From: Clostridiales bacterium
GTDB taxonomy: Bacteria > Bacillota > Clostridia > Oscillospirales > QAMX01
Assembly: GCA_016285815.1 (NCBI GenBank)
Contig: JAEERN010000178.1
Coordinates: 1 to 5,203, forward strand
DNA: 5,203 nucleotides
Direction: 5' to 3'
Shown: positions 1 through 5,203 of the stretch, in pieces
Layout of the letters: every line of letters begins with the position of its first letter
Numbering within the stretch: position 1 is the stretch's first letter
The notes under the pieces: generated by a model
Databases searched by the model: none
What the model saw: only the letters and a program-made list of their open reading frames with translations
What the model was told of the DNA's origin: nothing
Position numbers and translations under genes: made by a program

Positions 1-976
1 CAACGGCCACCGGGTGGCCGTGGTGGGCTCCGGTCCCGCCGGCCTCACCTGCGCGGCGGACCTGGCCCGGCTGGGCTATGCCGTCACCGTGTTCGAGGCC
101 CTTCACGTGGCCGGCGGCGTGCTGGTGTACGGCATCCCCGAATTCCGCCTGCCCAAGTCCATCGTCCGCCGCGAGATCGACTCGCTGAAGGCCATGGGCG
201 TCTCCGTCGAGACCGACTCGGTGGTGGGCCGTCTGATCTCCGTGGATGAGCTGTTCGGCGAGGGCTTCGAGGCCGTCTTCATCGGCACCGGCGCCGGCCT
301 GCCCCGCTTCATGAACATCCCCGGCGAAAACCTCAACGGCGTCAGCTCGGCCAACGAGTTTCTGACCCGCGTCAATCTGATGAAGGCCTACCGCGAGGGC
401 GCCGCCACCCCGGTCTACCGGGCCCGCCGCGTGGCCGTGGTGGGCGGCGGCAACGTCGCCATGGACGCCGCGCGCTGCGCGCTGCGGCTGGGCGCGGAGG
501 AGGTCTCCATCGTCTACCGCCGCGGCGAGGAAGAGCTTCCCGCCCGGGCCGAAGAGGTCGCCCACGCCAAGGAAGAGGGCGTCGTCTTCCGCCTGTTGAC
601 CAACCCCACGGAGATCCTGGGCGACGAAAAAGGGAACGTCACCGGGATGCGCTGTCTCCGCATGGGCCTCGGCGAGCCGGACGCCTCCGGACGCCGCCGC
701 CCCGTGGAGATCCCCGGCAGCGAGTTCGAACTGGAGGTCGACGCGGTCGTCATGGCCATCGGCACCTCGCCCAACCCGCTGATCAAGAACACCACCGCCG
801 GTCTGGAGGTCACGCGCCACGGCGGGATCGTCACCGACGAGACCGGTCTGACCTCCCGTCCCGGCGTCTTCGCCGGGGGCGACGCCGTGACCGGCGCGGC
901 CACGGTGATCCTGGCCATGGGCGCGGGCAAGACCGCCGCCGCCTCCATCGACGCTTACATCCGGAGCAAGAGCTGA
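1..976 (+). CDS. gltA: GltA/NfnB-type NADPH-dependent FAD oxidoreductase (glutamate synthase small-subunit family), 5' end missing
   Basis: The frame is open from base 2 and lacks a start codon, so this is the C-terminal 324 residues of a protein that usually has about 460. The missing N-terminal part would carry the cysteine-rich [4Fe-4S] domain. Numbering visible residues from the left edge, the FAD-binding GSGPAG is at 9-14 with the beta-2 acid at E32, followed by the family-typical GGVLVYGIPEFRLPK at 38-52. The inserted NADPH-binding Rossmann fold has GGGNVAMD at 148-155 and YRR at 172-174, whose arginines usually bind the 2'-phosphate. The second FAD motif, AGGDAVTGAA, starts at 291. In the family the protein moves electrons between NAD(P)H, FAD and iron-sulfur clusters in the cytoplasm. 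Annotations as homotetrameric glutamate synthase GltA or as NfnB (large subunit of electron-bifurcating NADH-dependent ferredoxin:NADP oxidoreductase) share this architecture. An nfnA gene just upstream would favour NfnB, but that lies outside the window. No frameshift is visible. Confidence 0.9.
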   Translation, partial: NGHRVAVVGSGPAGLTCAADLARLGYAVTVFEALHVAGGVLVYGIPEFRLPKSIVRREIDSLKAMGVSVETDSVVGRLISVDELFGEGFEAVFIGTGAGLPRFMNIPGENLNGVSSANEFLTRVNLMKAYREGAATPVYRARRVAVVGGGNVAMDAARCALRLGAEEVSIVYRRGEEELPARAEEVAHAKEEGVVFRLLTNPTEILGDEKGNVTGMRCLRMGLGEPDASGRRRPVEIPGSEFELEVDAVVMAIGTSPNPLIKNTTAGLEVTRHGGIVTDETGLTSRPGVFAGGDAVTGAATVILAMGAGKTAAASIDAYIRSKS

Positions 977-1010
977 GGCCGGCCCGCACTCTCCCTTTCC
1001 CCTGCATCGA

Positions 1011-1044
1011 ACCCCGGGAAGCGCACGCGCTTCCCGGGGTCTTT
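1011..1044 (+). terminator. Likely terminator of the gltA-type gene
   Basis: A perfect 12-bp GC-rich stem (CCCCGGGAAGCG at 1012-1023 with CGCTTCCCGGGG at 1028-1039) closes a CACG tetraloop; an A-U pair at 1011/1040 extends it. It begins 35 bases after the + strand stop codon. The following tract, TCTTTC, is a weak U-run, so termination on the + strand is likely but may be incomplete. The hairpin is symmetrical, but on the - strand it has no U-run directly after it. Confidence 0.7.
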
Positions 1045-1049
1045 CGCGC

Positions 1050-1088
1050 AAAAAGCGCCGCCCGGCGGAAGCTCCCGCCGGGCGGCGC
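1050..1088 (-). terminator. Rho-independent terminator of the trkA-trkH operon
   Basis: Read on the - strand, a perfect 14-bp stem (GCGCCGCCCGGCGG, loop GAGCTT, CCGCCGGGCGGCGC; 1088-1055) is followed directly by TTTTT (1054-1050). It starts 11 bases after the trkH stop codon. This is the classic form of an intrinsic terminator and marks the end of the potassium uptake operon, facing the + strand gene's own hairpin. Confidence 0.85.
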
Positions 1089-1099
1089 GCCGATCCGTT

Positions 1100-2554
1100 T
1101 TACTTCAGCCTCCGCCGCCAGGTGGACGGCGAGAAGGCGATGAGCAGCGGGAAGATCTCAAGCCGGCCAAGCAGCATGGCCGCCGACAGCACCAGCTTGG
1201 ACACCCAGGAGTACGCCGCGTAATTCGAGGCGGGTCCCACCGCTCCGAGTCCCGGGCCGATGTTGTTCAGGCAGGACACCATGGCGGTGAAGTTCGCCTC
1301 GAAGTCGAAGTTCTTCTCGAAGCACAGGACCAGGAACACCACCGCGCCGCACAGCACGTAGACGGCGGAATAGGTGTAGACGCTGTTCAGCGTGGTCTTG
1401 TCCACGGGCTTGCCCTCGAACTTGACGCTGTTGACGCTGCGCGGGTGCAGCATCCGCCGCAGCTCAGAGCCGATGGATTTGAACAGGATCATGACCCGGG
1501 ACAGCTTGAAGCCGCCGCCGGTGGATCCGGCGCAGGCCCCGACGAACATCAGCAGGAACAGGATCCCCTTGGAAAGCTCCGGCCACTGGTTGAAGTCCGC
1601 CGTGGCATAGCCCGTGGTGGTCATGATGGAGACCACCTGGAAGGACGCGTCCTCCAGCGCGGGCCAGAACGAGGCGTACAGCGAGCGCACGTTCAGGGCG
1701 ATGACCGCCGTGCACGAGACGATGACGGCCAGATAGCACCAGAGCTCGGTGCTGCGCACCGCCGAGCGGAACCGCCGGATCAAAAGCAGATAGTACAGGT
1801 TGAAGTTCACGCCGAACAGCAGCATGAACACGGTGATGACGATCTTGATATAGGTGCTGTATCCGGCGATGCTGTCCGCCCGGACGCCGAAGCCGCCGGT
1901 GCCCGCCGTGCCGAAGGCGTGGACGATGCTTTCGAAGACCGGCATCCCGCCGGCGATCAGCATCACCGCCTCGATCACCGTCAGCGCCACGTAGATGAGG
2001 TACAGGACCTTGGCCGTGTCCTTGACCCGCGGCACCAGCTTGCCCACCTGGGGACCGGGCATTTCGGCCCGCATAATGTGGATGGAACGGTCGGTGACGT
2101 TGTTGACCACGGCCATCATGAACACGAGCACGCCCATGCCGCCGATCCAGTGCGTGAAGCTGCGCCAGAAGAGACAGCCGCGGCTCATGACCTCGACGTT
2201 CTCCAGGATCGAGGCGCCCGTGGTGCTGAAGCCGGAGACCGTTTCAAAGAACGCGTCGACGAAATTCGGGATCTCACGGCTGAACACGAAGGGAAGCGCC
2301 CCGAACAGGGACATGACGATCCAGGCCAGCGCCACGATCACGAAGCCCTCTTTGGCGTAGATCACGCTGTCCTTGGGGTGGATCAACAGCAGCACGGCCA
2401 TGCCGGCGCCGGCGGCGATGACGGCGGAGATCAAAAACGCGGCCAGCGTCTGCTTTTCCCCATAGATCAGCGCCACGACGGCGGGCAGGAGCAGAAGCGC
2501 TCCCTCGCCCAGCGACAGCCTGGCGATGATGCTGAAAACGAAGCGTCTGTTCAT
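1100..2554 (-). CDS. trkH: Potassium uptake protein TrkH (Trk/Ktr/HKT channel-like membrane subunit)
   Basis: This is a full-length 484-residue membrane protein, matching the usual TrkH size. It forms the K+ translocation pore in the cytoplasmic membrane and is gated by the TrkA ring encoded just upstream. All four pore-loop repeats of the superfamily are visible with their filter glycines: SGFSTTGAS (G113), HAFGTAGTGGFG (G220), IMTTTGYAT (G315) and NNIGPGLG (G433). The segment GACAGSTGGGFK at 339-350 matches the conserved intramembrane gating loop of the third repeat. The C-terminus carries the family signature GRLEIFPLL. Hydrophobic segments run throughout, and the N-terminus (basic MNRRF followed by a hydrophobic stretch) is typical of a first membrane helix rather than a cleaved signal. 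The ATG start is supported by GAGGTGA 9 bases upstream. It is the second gene after trkA, separated by 9 bases and followed by a strong terminator. No key residue appears lost. Confidence 0.96.
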   Translation of the reverse strand: MNRRFVFSIIARLSLGEGALLLLPAVVALIYGEKQTLAAFLISAVIAAGAGMAVLLLIHPKDSVIYAKEGFVIVALAWIVMSLFGALPFVFSREIPNFVDAFFETVSGFSTTGASILENVEVMSRGCLFWRSFTHWIGGMGVLVFMMAVVNNVTDRSIHIMRAEMPGPQVGKLVPRVKDTAKVLYLIYVALTVIEAVMLIAGGMPVFESIVHAFGTAGTGGFGVRADSIAGYSTYIKIVITVFMLLFGVNFNLYYLLLIRRFRSAVRSTELWCYLAVIVSCTAVIALNVRSLYASFWPALEDASFQVVSIMTTTGYATADFNQWPELSKGILFLLMFVGACAGSTGGGFKLSRVMILFKSIGSELRRMLHPRSVNSVKFEGKPVDKTTLNSVYTYSAVYVLCGAVVFLVLCFEKNFDFEANFTAMVSCLNNIGPGLGAVGPASNYAAYSWVSKLVLSAAMLLGRLEIFPLLIAFSPSTWRRRLK

Positions 2555-2561
2555 ACCCGCG

Positions 2562-2570
2562 CCTCACCTC
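2562..2570 (-). promoter_or_regulatory. trkH ribosome binding site embedded in the end of trkA
   Basis: On the - strand, GAGGTGAGG lies 7-9 bases before the trkH ATG. Its GAGGTGA part includes the trkA stop codon TGA (2566-2564). A ribosome finishing trkA would therefore be sitting on the trkH initiation region, which suggests translational coupling of the two subunits. Confidence 0.75.
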
Positions 2571-3922
2571 AGGATGTCGGACAGGTCGACCAGCTTCTGT
2601 CCCGCGGCCACCACCACGACCTTGTCCCCGGGCAGGATCACGTCCTCGCCGGAGGGGATCATGGGCCGGCGCCGGCGGATGATGCCGGCGATGATCAGGT
2701 CCGGCTTGAACTTCATGGCCTTCAGCGGGATCCGCAGGCCGATGAAGTCCTCGCTGACGCGGAACTCCAGCGCCTCGACGCTGCTGTCCATGAGCTTGTA
2801 CAGGGTCTCCACGTTGCTGCCCAGCGAGTTCTTCAGAGCCCGGGCATAGCGCGTCAGGATCTCGGACACGCTCTTCTTGGGCGAGACCACCGAGGGGATG
2901 CCGAGCCGCACGGCCATATCCGCCAGCTCGCCGCGGTTGACCTTGGTGATGACCTTGGGCACCTTGCGGGACTTGGCGAAGAAGGAGATGAGGATGTTCT
3001 CCTCGTCGATGCCGGTCAGGGCCACAAAGGCGTCGGCCGAGCCGAGGCCCTCTTCGAAGAGCAGCTCCTGCTCCGCGCCGTCCCCGTGGATGACCACGGC
3101 CTCGGGCAGCTCGTCGGAGATCTGGCGGCAGCGCTCTTCGTCCTTTTCGATGATCTTGACGTCGTTTCCGCTGGCGATGAGCATCTTCGCCAGATAATAG
3201 GCCGTCCGGCTGGCGCCGAGGATCATGACGTTCCGCGCTTGGTGCTGGACGAAGCCCAGCATCTTCATCAGCCGCTGGGCCTCGCTGGGCGGGACCACTA
3301 GGCCGATCATGTCGCCGTTGCGCAGCACGAAGCTGCCGCCGGGGATGTGGACCTCGTCCTCCCGCCGGACCGCGCAGATCAGATAGTCGCCCTTATAGCG
3401 GCGCTTCAGCTCGTGGAGGCTCATGCCGTCCAGCTTGGTCTCCGGATCGACGATCAGCTCGATCATCTCCAGGTTCCGGCCGGAAAAGGTCTCGATGTTG
3501 ACGGCGGACTGCAGCCGCAGCGAGTTGAAGATGTCCTGCGCCGTGAACAGCTCGGGGTTGATGGCCACCGAGATGTCCAGATACTGCTTCATGGTGTTCA
3601 GGCTCTTGTCGTTGTACTCCGGGTTGCGGATCCGGGCGATGGTGTGCCGGGCGCCCATGCGGCGGGCGATGAAGCAGCTCAGCATGTTCATCTCGTCCGA
3701 CCCGGTGACGGAGACGAAAAGCTCCGCCCGGTCCACGCCCGCCTCCTCCAGCGTCTCACAGTCCACGCCGTTGCCGCAGACGCACATCACGTCGTAGATA
3801 TTGCCGAGGGCGTGCAGCGTCTCAGCGTCCTGATCCACGGCGACGATGTCGTGCCCCTCGCTCACCAGGCTTTCGATGACGCTCGTTCCGATCTTGCCGC
3901 ACCCCACGATGATGATCTTCAT
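2564..3922 (-). CDS. trkA: Trk system potassium uptake protein TrkA (two-RCK-domain cytoplasmic regulator)
   Basis: This 452-residue soluble protein has the duplicated RCK layout of full-size TrkA. RCK_N 1 starts with the nucleotide-binding GCGKIG at 7-12 and the acid D30; a first TrkA_C domain spans roughly 145-215. RCK_N 2 has GASRTA at 236-241, E259 and GDG at 280-282; a second TrkA_C domain covers about the last 75 residues. In the family, TrkA forms a ring under TrkH and binds NAD(H) or ATP/ADP to control pore opening; TrkA_C domains in some relatives bind cyclic di-AMP, which cannot be judged here. The ATG at 3922 was chosen because it begins directly at the Rossmann beta strand, has GAGAGGTGG 9 bases upstream and gives the family length. 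The frame stays open to a GTG at 4021, but those 33 extra residues would begin upstream of the likely -10 box, so they are not translated from that promoter. The second glycine motif is less canonical than the first. Confidence 0.96.
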   Translation of the reverse strand: MKIIIVGCGKIGTSVIESLVSEGHDIVAVDQDAETLHALGNIYDVMCVCGNGVDCETLEEAGVDRAELFVSVTGSDEMNMLSCFIARRMGARHTIARIRNPEYNDKSLNTMKQYLDISVAINPELFTAQDIFNSLRLQSAVNIETFSGRNLEMIELIVDPETKLDGMSLHELKRRYKGDYLICAVRREDEVHIPGGSFVLRNGDMIGLVVPPSEAQRLMKMLGFVQHQARNVMILGASRTAYYLAKMLIASGNDVKIIEKDEERCRQISDELPEAVVIHGDGAEQELLFEEGLGSADAFVALTGIDEENILISFFAKSRKVPKVITKVNRGELADMAVRLGIPSVVSPKKSVSEILTRYARALKNSLGSNVETLYKLMDSSVEALEFRVSEDFIGLRIPLKAMKFKPDLIIAGIIRRRRPMIPSGEDVILPGDKVVVVAAGQKLVDLSDILR

Positions 3923-3931
3923 GGTCGTTTT

Positions 3932-3940
3932 CCACCTCTC
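3932..3940 (-). promoter_or_regulatory. trkA ribosome binding site
   Basis: GAGAGGTGG on the - strand, 9 bases before the ATG at 3922, is a strong Shine-Dalgarno match. It settles the start codon choice against the longer open frame. It follows the leader hairpin by only two bases, so folding of the leader could also affect its accessibility. Confidence 0.8.
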
Positions 3941-3941
3941 C

Positions 3942-3976
3942 GCAAAAAAAGGCGGCTCGCCGCGCCGTTTTTTTGC
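3942..3976 (-). terminator. Terminator-like hairpin in the trkA leader (possible attenuator)
   Basis: On the - strand, GC plus seven A residues (3976-3968), a GC-rich centre (3967-3951) and seven T residues plus GC (3950-3942) can fold so that GCAAAAAAA pairs with TTTTTTTGC around an inner GGCG/CGCC-type stem. Without the outer A-U pairs, the inner stem followed by T7 has the form of an intrinsic terminator. It lies between the likely trkA promoter and the trkA ribosome binding site, so a trkA transcript must pass through it. It could be an attenuator, or a leftover terminator for the upstream methyltransferase operon. The A7 on the other side means the + strand also shows a hairpin followed by T7. 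The structure is seen in the sequence; the regulatory role is inferred. Confidence 0.55.
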
Positions 3977-4009
3977 CGTGATTCCCCTTCTCGGGCCTCC
4001 GCTGCGAAA

Positions 4010-4038
4010 ATTATACCACACGCGCGCGCCGTTTACCA
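4010..4038 (-). promoter_or_regulatory. Extended -10 (sigma-A/70-like) promoter for trkA-trkH
   Basis: The - strand shows a perfect TATAAT at 4015-4010 preceded by TGG, giving the extended -10 form TGnTATAAT. Seventeen bases further upstream is TGGTAA (4038-4033), a weak -35 matching TTGACA at three positions, which an extended -10 can offset. Transcription would be expected to begin near 4003, giving a leader of about 80 bases that contains the hairpin at 3942-3976. The AT-rich box stands out in otherwise very GC-rich surroundings. The spacer is an alternating GC run that also forms one arm of a + strand-oriented hairpin. Confidence 0.75.
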
Positions 4039-4058
4039 GATGCCGCGCGCTTTTTTTT
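4022..4058 (+). terminator. + strand-oriented terminator-like hairpin upstream of the trkA promoter
   Basis: On the + strand, GCGCGCG (4022-4028) can pair with CGCGCGC (4044-4050) across a 15-base loop, followed directly by eight T residues (4051-4058). The form suits an intrinsic terminator reading left to right, but no + strand gene precedes it; it would stop transcription antisense to trkA before it enters the methyltransferase gene. On the - strand the same hairpin has A8 before it and no U-run right after it, so it is a poor terminator for the methyltransferase gene. It overlaps the -35 and spacer of the trkA promoter. It may be incidental. Confidence 0.35.
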
Positions 4059-4067
4059 CGACTTTTT

Positions 4068-4892
4068 TCAGTTTCCGTCCGCGGCGTACCGCTGACCGCT
4101 CATCTCGTACAGGAACACCGACGCCGCAACGCCCACGTTCAGCGAATCGGAAACGCCCCGCATGGGGATCTTGATCAGCCGCTCGGTGCCGTCGTACCAC
4201 TCCCGCGAGATGCCGTACCGCTCGCAGCCCGCCACCACCGCCGCGGGGAACCGATACGTCTCGCGGTCGTAGTCCCGCCGGGCCCGGGTGTCGGCCAGAT
4301 ACACCGTAAAGCCGTGCCCGGCCAGCCAGCGGCGGCACTCGCCCACCGACGCAAACTCCACCGCAGGCACGGTGAACGCCGCGCCCATGCTGGCCTTGAT
4401 GACCTTCTGGCTTCGAATCCCAGCCTTTTTGTTGACCACGGCGACGCCGTCCGCCCCCGCGCCGTCGCAGGTGCGCAGGATCGTCCCGATGTTGCCCGGG
4501 GTCTCCAGCCCGTCCAGCACGGCGATCAGCCGCGCCCCGGCCAGATCCTCCGGCGTCCAGACGGGAAACTCCGCCAGCGCCGTCAGCCCCACCGGATCGT
4601 CCCGGTCGGTCAGCCGCGCGAAGGTTTTCTTCGACACCGAGAACACGTTGCCGGTCAGGGCAGTATAGCGCCGGAACAGCGCCGCGGCCTGTTCGGTCTC
4701 CATCAGCTCGGGACAGAACAGGAAGCTTTGGATCTTCATCCCCGCGTCGGCCGCCTTTTCCAGCGCCCAGTACCCGTCCAGCACGCACAGCCCGTCGTCC
4801 GCGCCGTCGCCCAGATGGCGGCGGATCCGCACCGCCTCGGGGTGGGCCGCGCCGATCTCCGGCCAGCGCCCGCCGTTCTCCGCCGTATTCAT
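4068..4892 (-). CDS. SpoU/TrmH-family RNA 2'-O-ribose methyltransferase
   Basis: This 274-residue protein belongs to the SPOUT class, whose trefoil-knot domain binds S-adenosylmethionine and methylates a ribose 2'-OH in rRNA or tRNA, usually as a dimer. An N-terminal substrate-binding domain (about 30-110) shows VLDGYWALEKA and a DRDDPVGLTA stretch typical of the join to the catalytic domain. The catalytic domain carries all three SpoU motifs: LDGLETPGNIGTILRT (126-141, with N134 and R140), VAGCERYGIS (220-229, with E224) and IPMRGVSDSLNVGVAAS (242-258, with N252). Motif 2 differs from the common GNEGxGL form but keeps the glutamate and resembles the E-K/R-x-G-I version seen in TrmH. The exact target (23S rRNA or a tRNA) cannot be read from the sequence. 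The ATG at 4892 overlaps the upstream gene's stop as ATGA, with only a weak GGGGAAGAG upstream, so coupling probably drives initiation. No convincing - strand terminator follows before the trkA promoter. Confidence 0.9.
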   Translation of the reverse strand: MNTAENGGRWPEIGAAHPEAVRIRRHLGDGADDGLCVLDGYWALEKAADAGMKIQSFLFCPELMETEQAAALFRRYTALTGNVFSVSKKTFARLTDRDDPVGLTALAEFPVWTPEDLAGARLIAVLDGLETPGNIGTILRTCDGAGADGVAVVNKKAGIRSQKVIKASMGAAFTVPAVEFASVGECRRWLAGHGFTVYLADTRARRDYDRETYRFPAAVVAGCERYGISREWYDGTERLIKIPMRGVSDSLNVGVAASVFLYEMSGQRYAADGN

Positions 4893-5203
4893 CCGTTCTC
4901 TTCCCCGCTTTCAAAATAGATCTCGTCCGACTCGGCAGTGGGACGGCCGTCCCGGCCGAACAGCGCCAGCTGCGGCAGGACCTCGATCCCCGGCGCGGCG
5001 CCTTTTTTCCCCTCGCAGAGCGCCAAAAACGGCGCCCGCTCCGCCGTGTGCGCGGCCAGCCGCAGACGCTTGGGCTCCAGCCCGGCCGCCCGCAGCTCCC
5101 AGAGCAGCTCTGCGGTCCGCACCGCCTTCATGCAGACGAAGAGCCGTCCGCCGTTCTGCAGCATGCGGGCCGCCGCCGCGCAGACCTGTCCCAGCGTGCA
5201 CGA
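4889..5203 (-). CDS. COG4123/TrmN6-type SAM-dependent methyltransferase (tRNA1(Val) A37 N6-methyltransferase-like), 5' end missing
   Basis: The frame is open to the right edge, giving the last 104 residues of a protein that is usually about 240-250 long. The fragment begins inside the SAM-binding Rossmann fold, at a helix (CTLGQVCAAAARML) leading to NGGRLFVCMK, the late beta strand that in TrmN6/YfiC relatives precedes the C-terminal part. It goes on with LRAAGLEPKRLRLA, a LALCEGKKGAAPGIEVLPQL segment and a final DGRPTAESDEIYF; these match the C-terminal pattern of this family (LEPKRLR, EGKKG-x-PG, LPPL). The NPPY catalytic motif and the SAM glycine motif would lie beyond the window, so activity cannot be checked. 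An ATG at 5164 is internal and is not the start. The stop overlaps the SpoU-type gene by four bases (ATGA), so the two methyltransferases form one translation unit. Assignment rests on the C-terminal pattern alone. Confidence 0.75.
   Translation of the reverse strand, partial: SCTLGQVCAAAARMLQNGGRLFVCMKAVRTAELLWELRAAGLEPKRLRLAAHTAERAPFLALCEGKKGAAPGIEVLPQLALFGRDGRPTAESDEIYFESGEENG

Noticed and set aside
14..16. GTG as the true start of the left-hand flavoprotein gene
   Set aside because: The frame is open to base 2 with NGHR before the beta strand, and the family has a further cysteine-rich domain of about 140 residues; the gene is cut by the window edge.
1445..3301. 618-codon open frame on the + strand opposite trkH and trkA
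   Set aside because: It spans the antisense of two well-recognised genes and their junction. Its translation is full of D, H, Q, G, A and R with no recognisable domain, as expected from the complement of GC-rich coding DNA; long stop-free shadows are common at this base composition.
3923..4003. Known potassium-linked riboswitch (ydaO cyclic di-AMP class) in the trkA leader
   Set aside because: The leader is only about 80 bases, most of it the A7/T7 hairpin and the ribosome binding site; I see no multi-helix ydaO-like architecture.
3923..4021. N-terminal extension of trkA by 33 residues to a GTG at 4021
   Set aside because: The GTG lies upstream of the likely -10 box, the added residues resemble no TrkA N-terminus, and a strong ribosome binding site sits before the ATG at 3922.
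3347..4174. 275-codon + strand open frame opposite the first half of trkA
   Set aside because: It is a GC-driven shadow of trkA with no recognisable motif.
4033..4914. 293-codon - strand frame overlapping the SpoU-type gene
   Set aside because: It is a frame-shifted shadow of the methyltransferase; the SpoU motifs are all in the other frame.
3846..4919. 357-codon + strand open frame across the trkA start, promoter and SpoU-type gene
   Set aside because: It is antisense to two clear genes, runs through a promoter and hairpins, is rich in R, H, P and Q, and has no domain signature.
4911..5201. 96-codon - strand frame overlapping the COG4123-type gene
   Set aside because: It is an arginine/alanine/glycine-rich shadow; the family-matching residues are in the frame ending at 4889.

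Overview
The window is GC-rich, with most codons ending in G or C, and its coding regions are densely packed. The set of genes (a GltA/NfnB-type flavoprotein, a TrkA-TrkH potassium uptake pair, a SpoU-family RNA methyltransferase and a TrmN6/COG4123-type methyltransferase), together with AGAGGTGG-like ribosome binding sites and a sigma-A-like extended -10 promoter, suggests a high-GC member of the Clostridia, possibly an Oscillospiraceae-type gut anaerobe. That taxonomic guess is inference; no rRNA or phylogenetic marker was compared.

Layout. At the left edge, on the + strand, lies the 3' two-thirds of a GltA-type NADPH/FAD oxidoreductase (to 976). A 123-base convergent gap follows, holding two back-to-back hairpins: 1011-1040, oriented for the + strand gene, and 1050-1088, which has a U-tract on the - strand and is the likely end of the potassium operon. 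Everything to the right is read on the - strand: trkH (1100-2554), trkA (2564-3922), a 145-base intergenic/leader region, a SpoU-type RNA methyltransferase (4068-4892), and the 3' end of a COG4123-type SAM methyltransferase (4889 to beyond the right edge).

There are two transcription modules on the - strand. The upstream one is a translationally coupled pair of methyltransferases (ATGA overlap), probably acting on tRNA and/or rRNA. The downstream one is trkA-trkH, a complete Trk potassium uptake system: TrkA is the cytoplasmic nucleotide-sensing gating ring and TrkH the membrane pore subunit. The trkH ribosome binding site overlaps the trkA stop codon, so the two are likely coupled. A good extended -10 promoter (TGGTATAAT) lies 88 bases before the trkA start.

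The least ordinary piece is the trkA leader. Between that promoter and the trkA ribosome binding site there is an A7 / GC-rich hairpin / T7 element with the form of an intrinsic terminator, suggesting attenuation or another form of leader control over potassium uptake. The coding content itself is housekeeping, and I saw no mobile element, CRISPR array, RNA gene or novel multi-gene system here.
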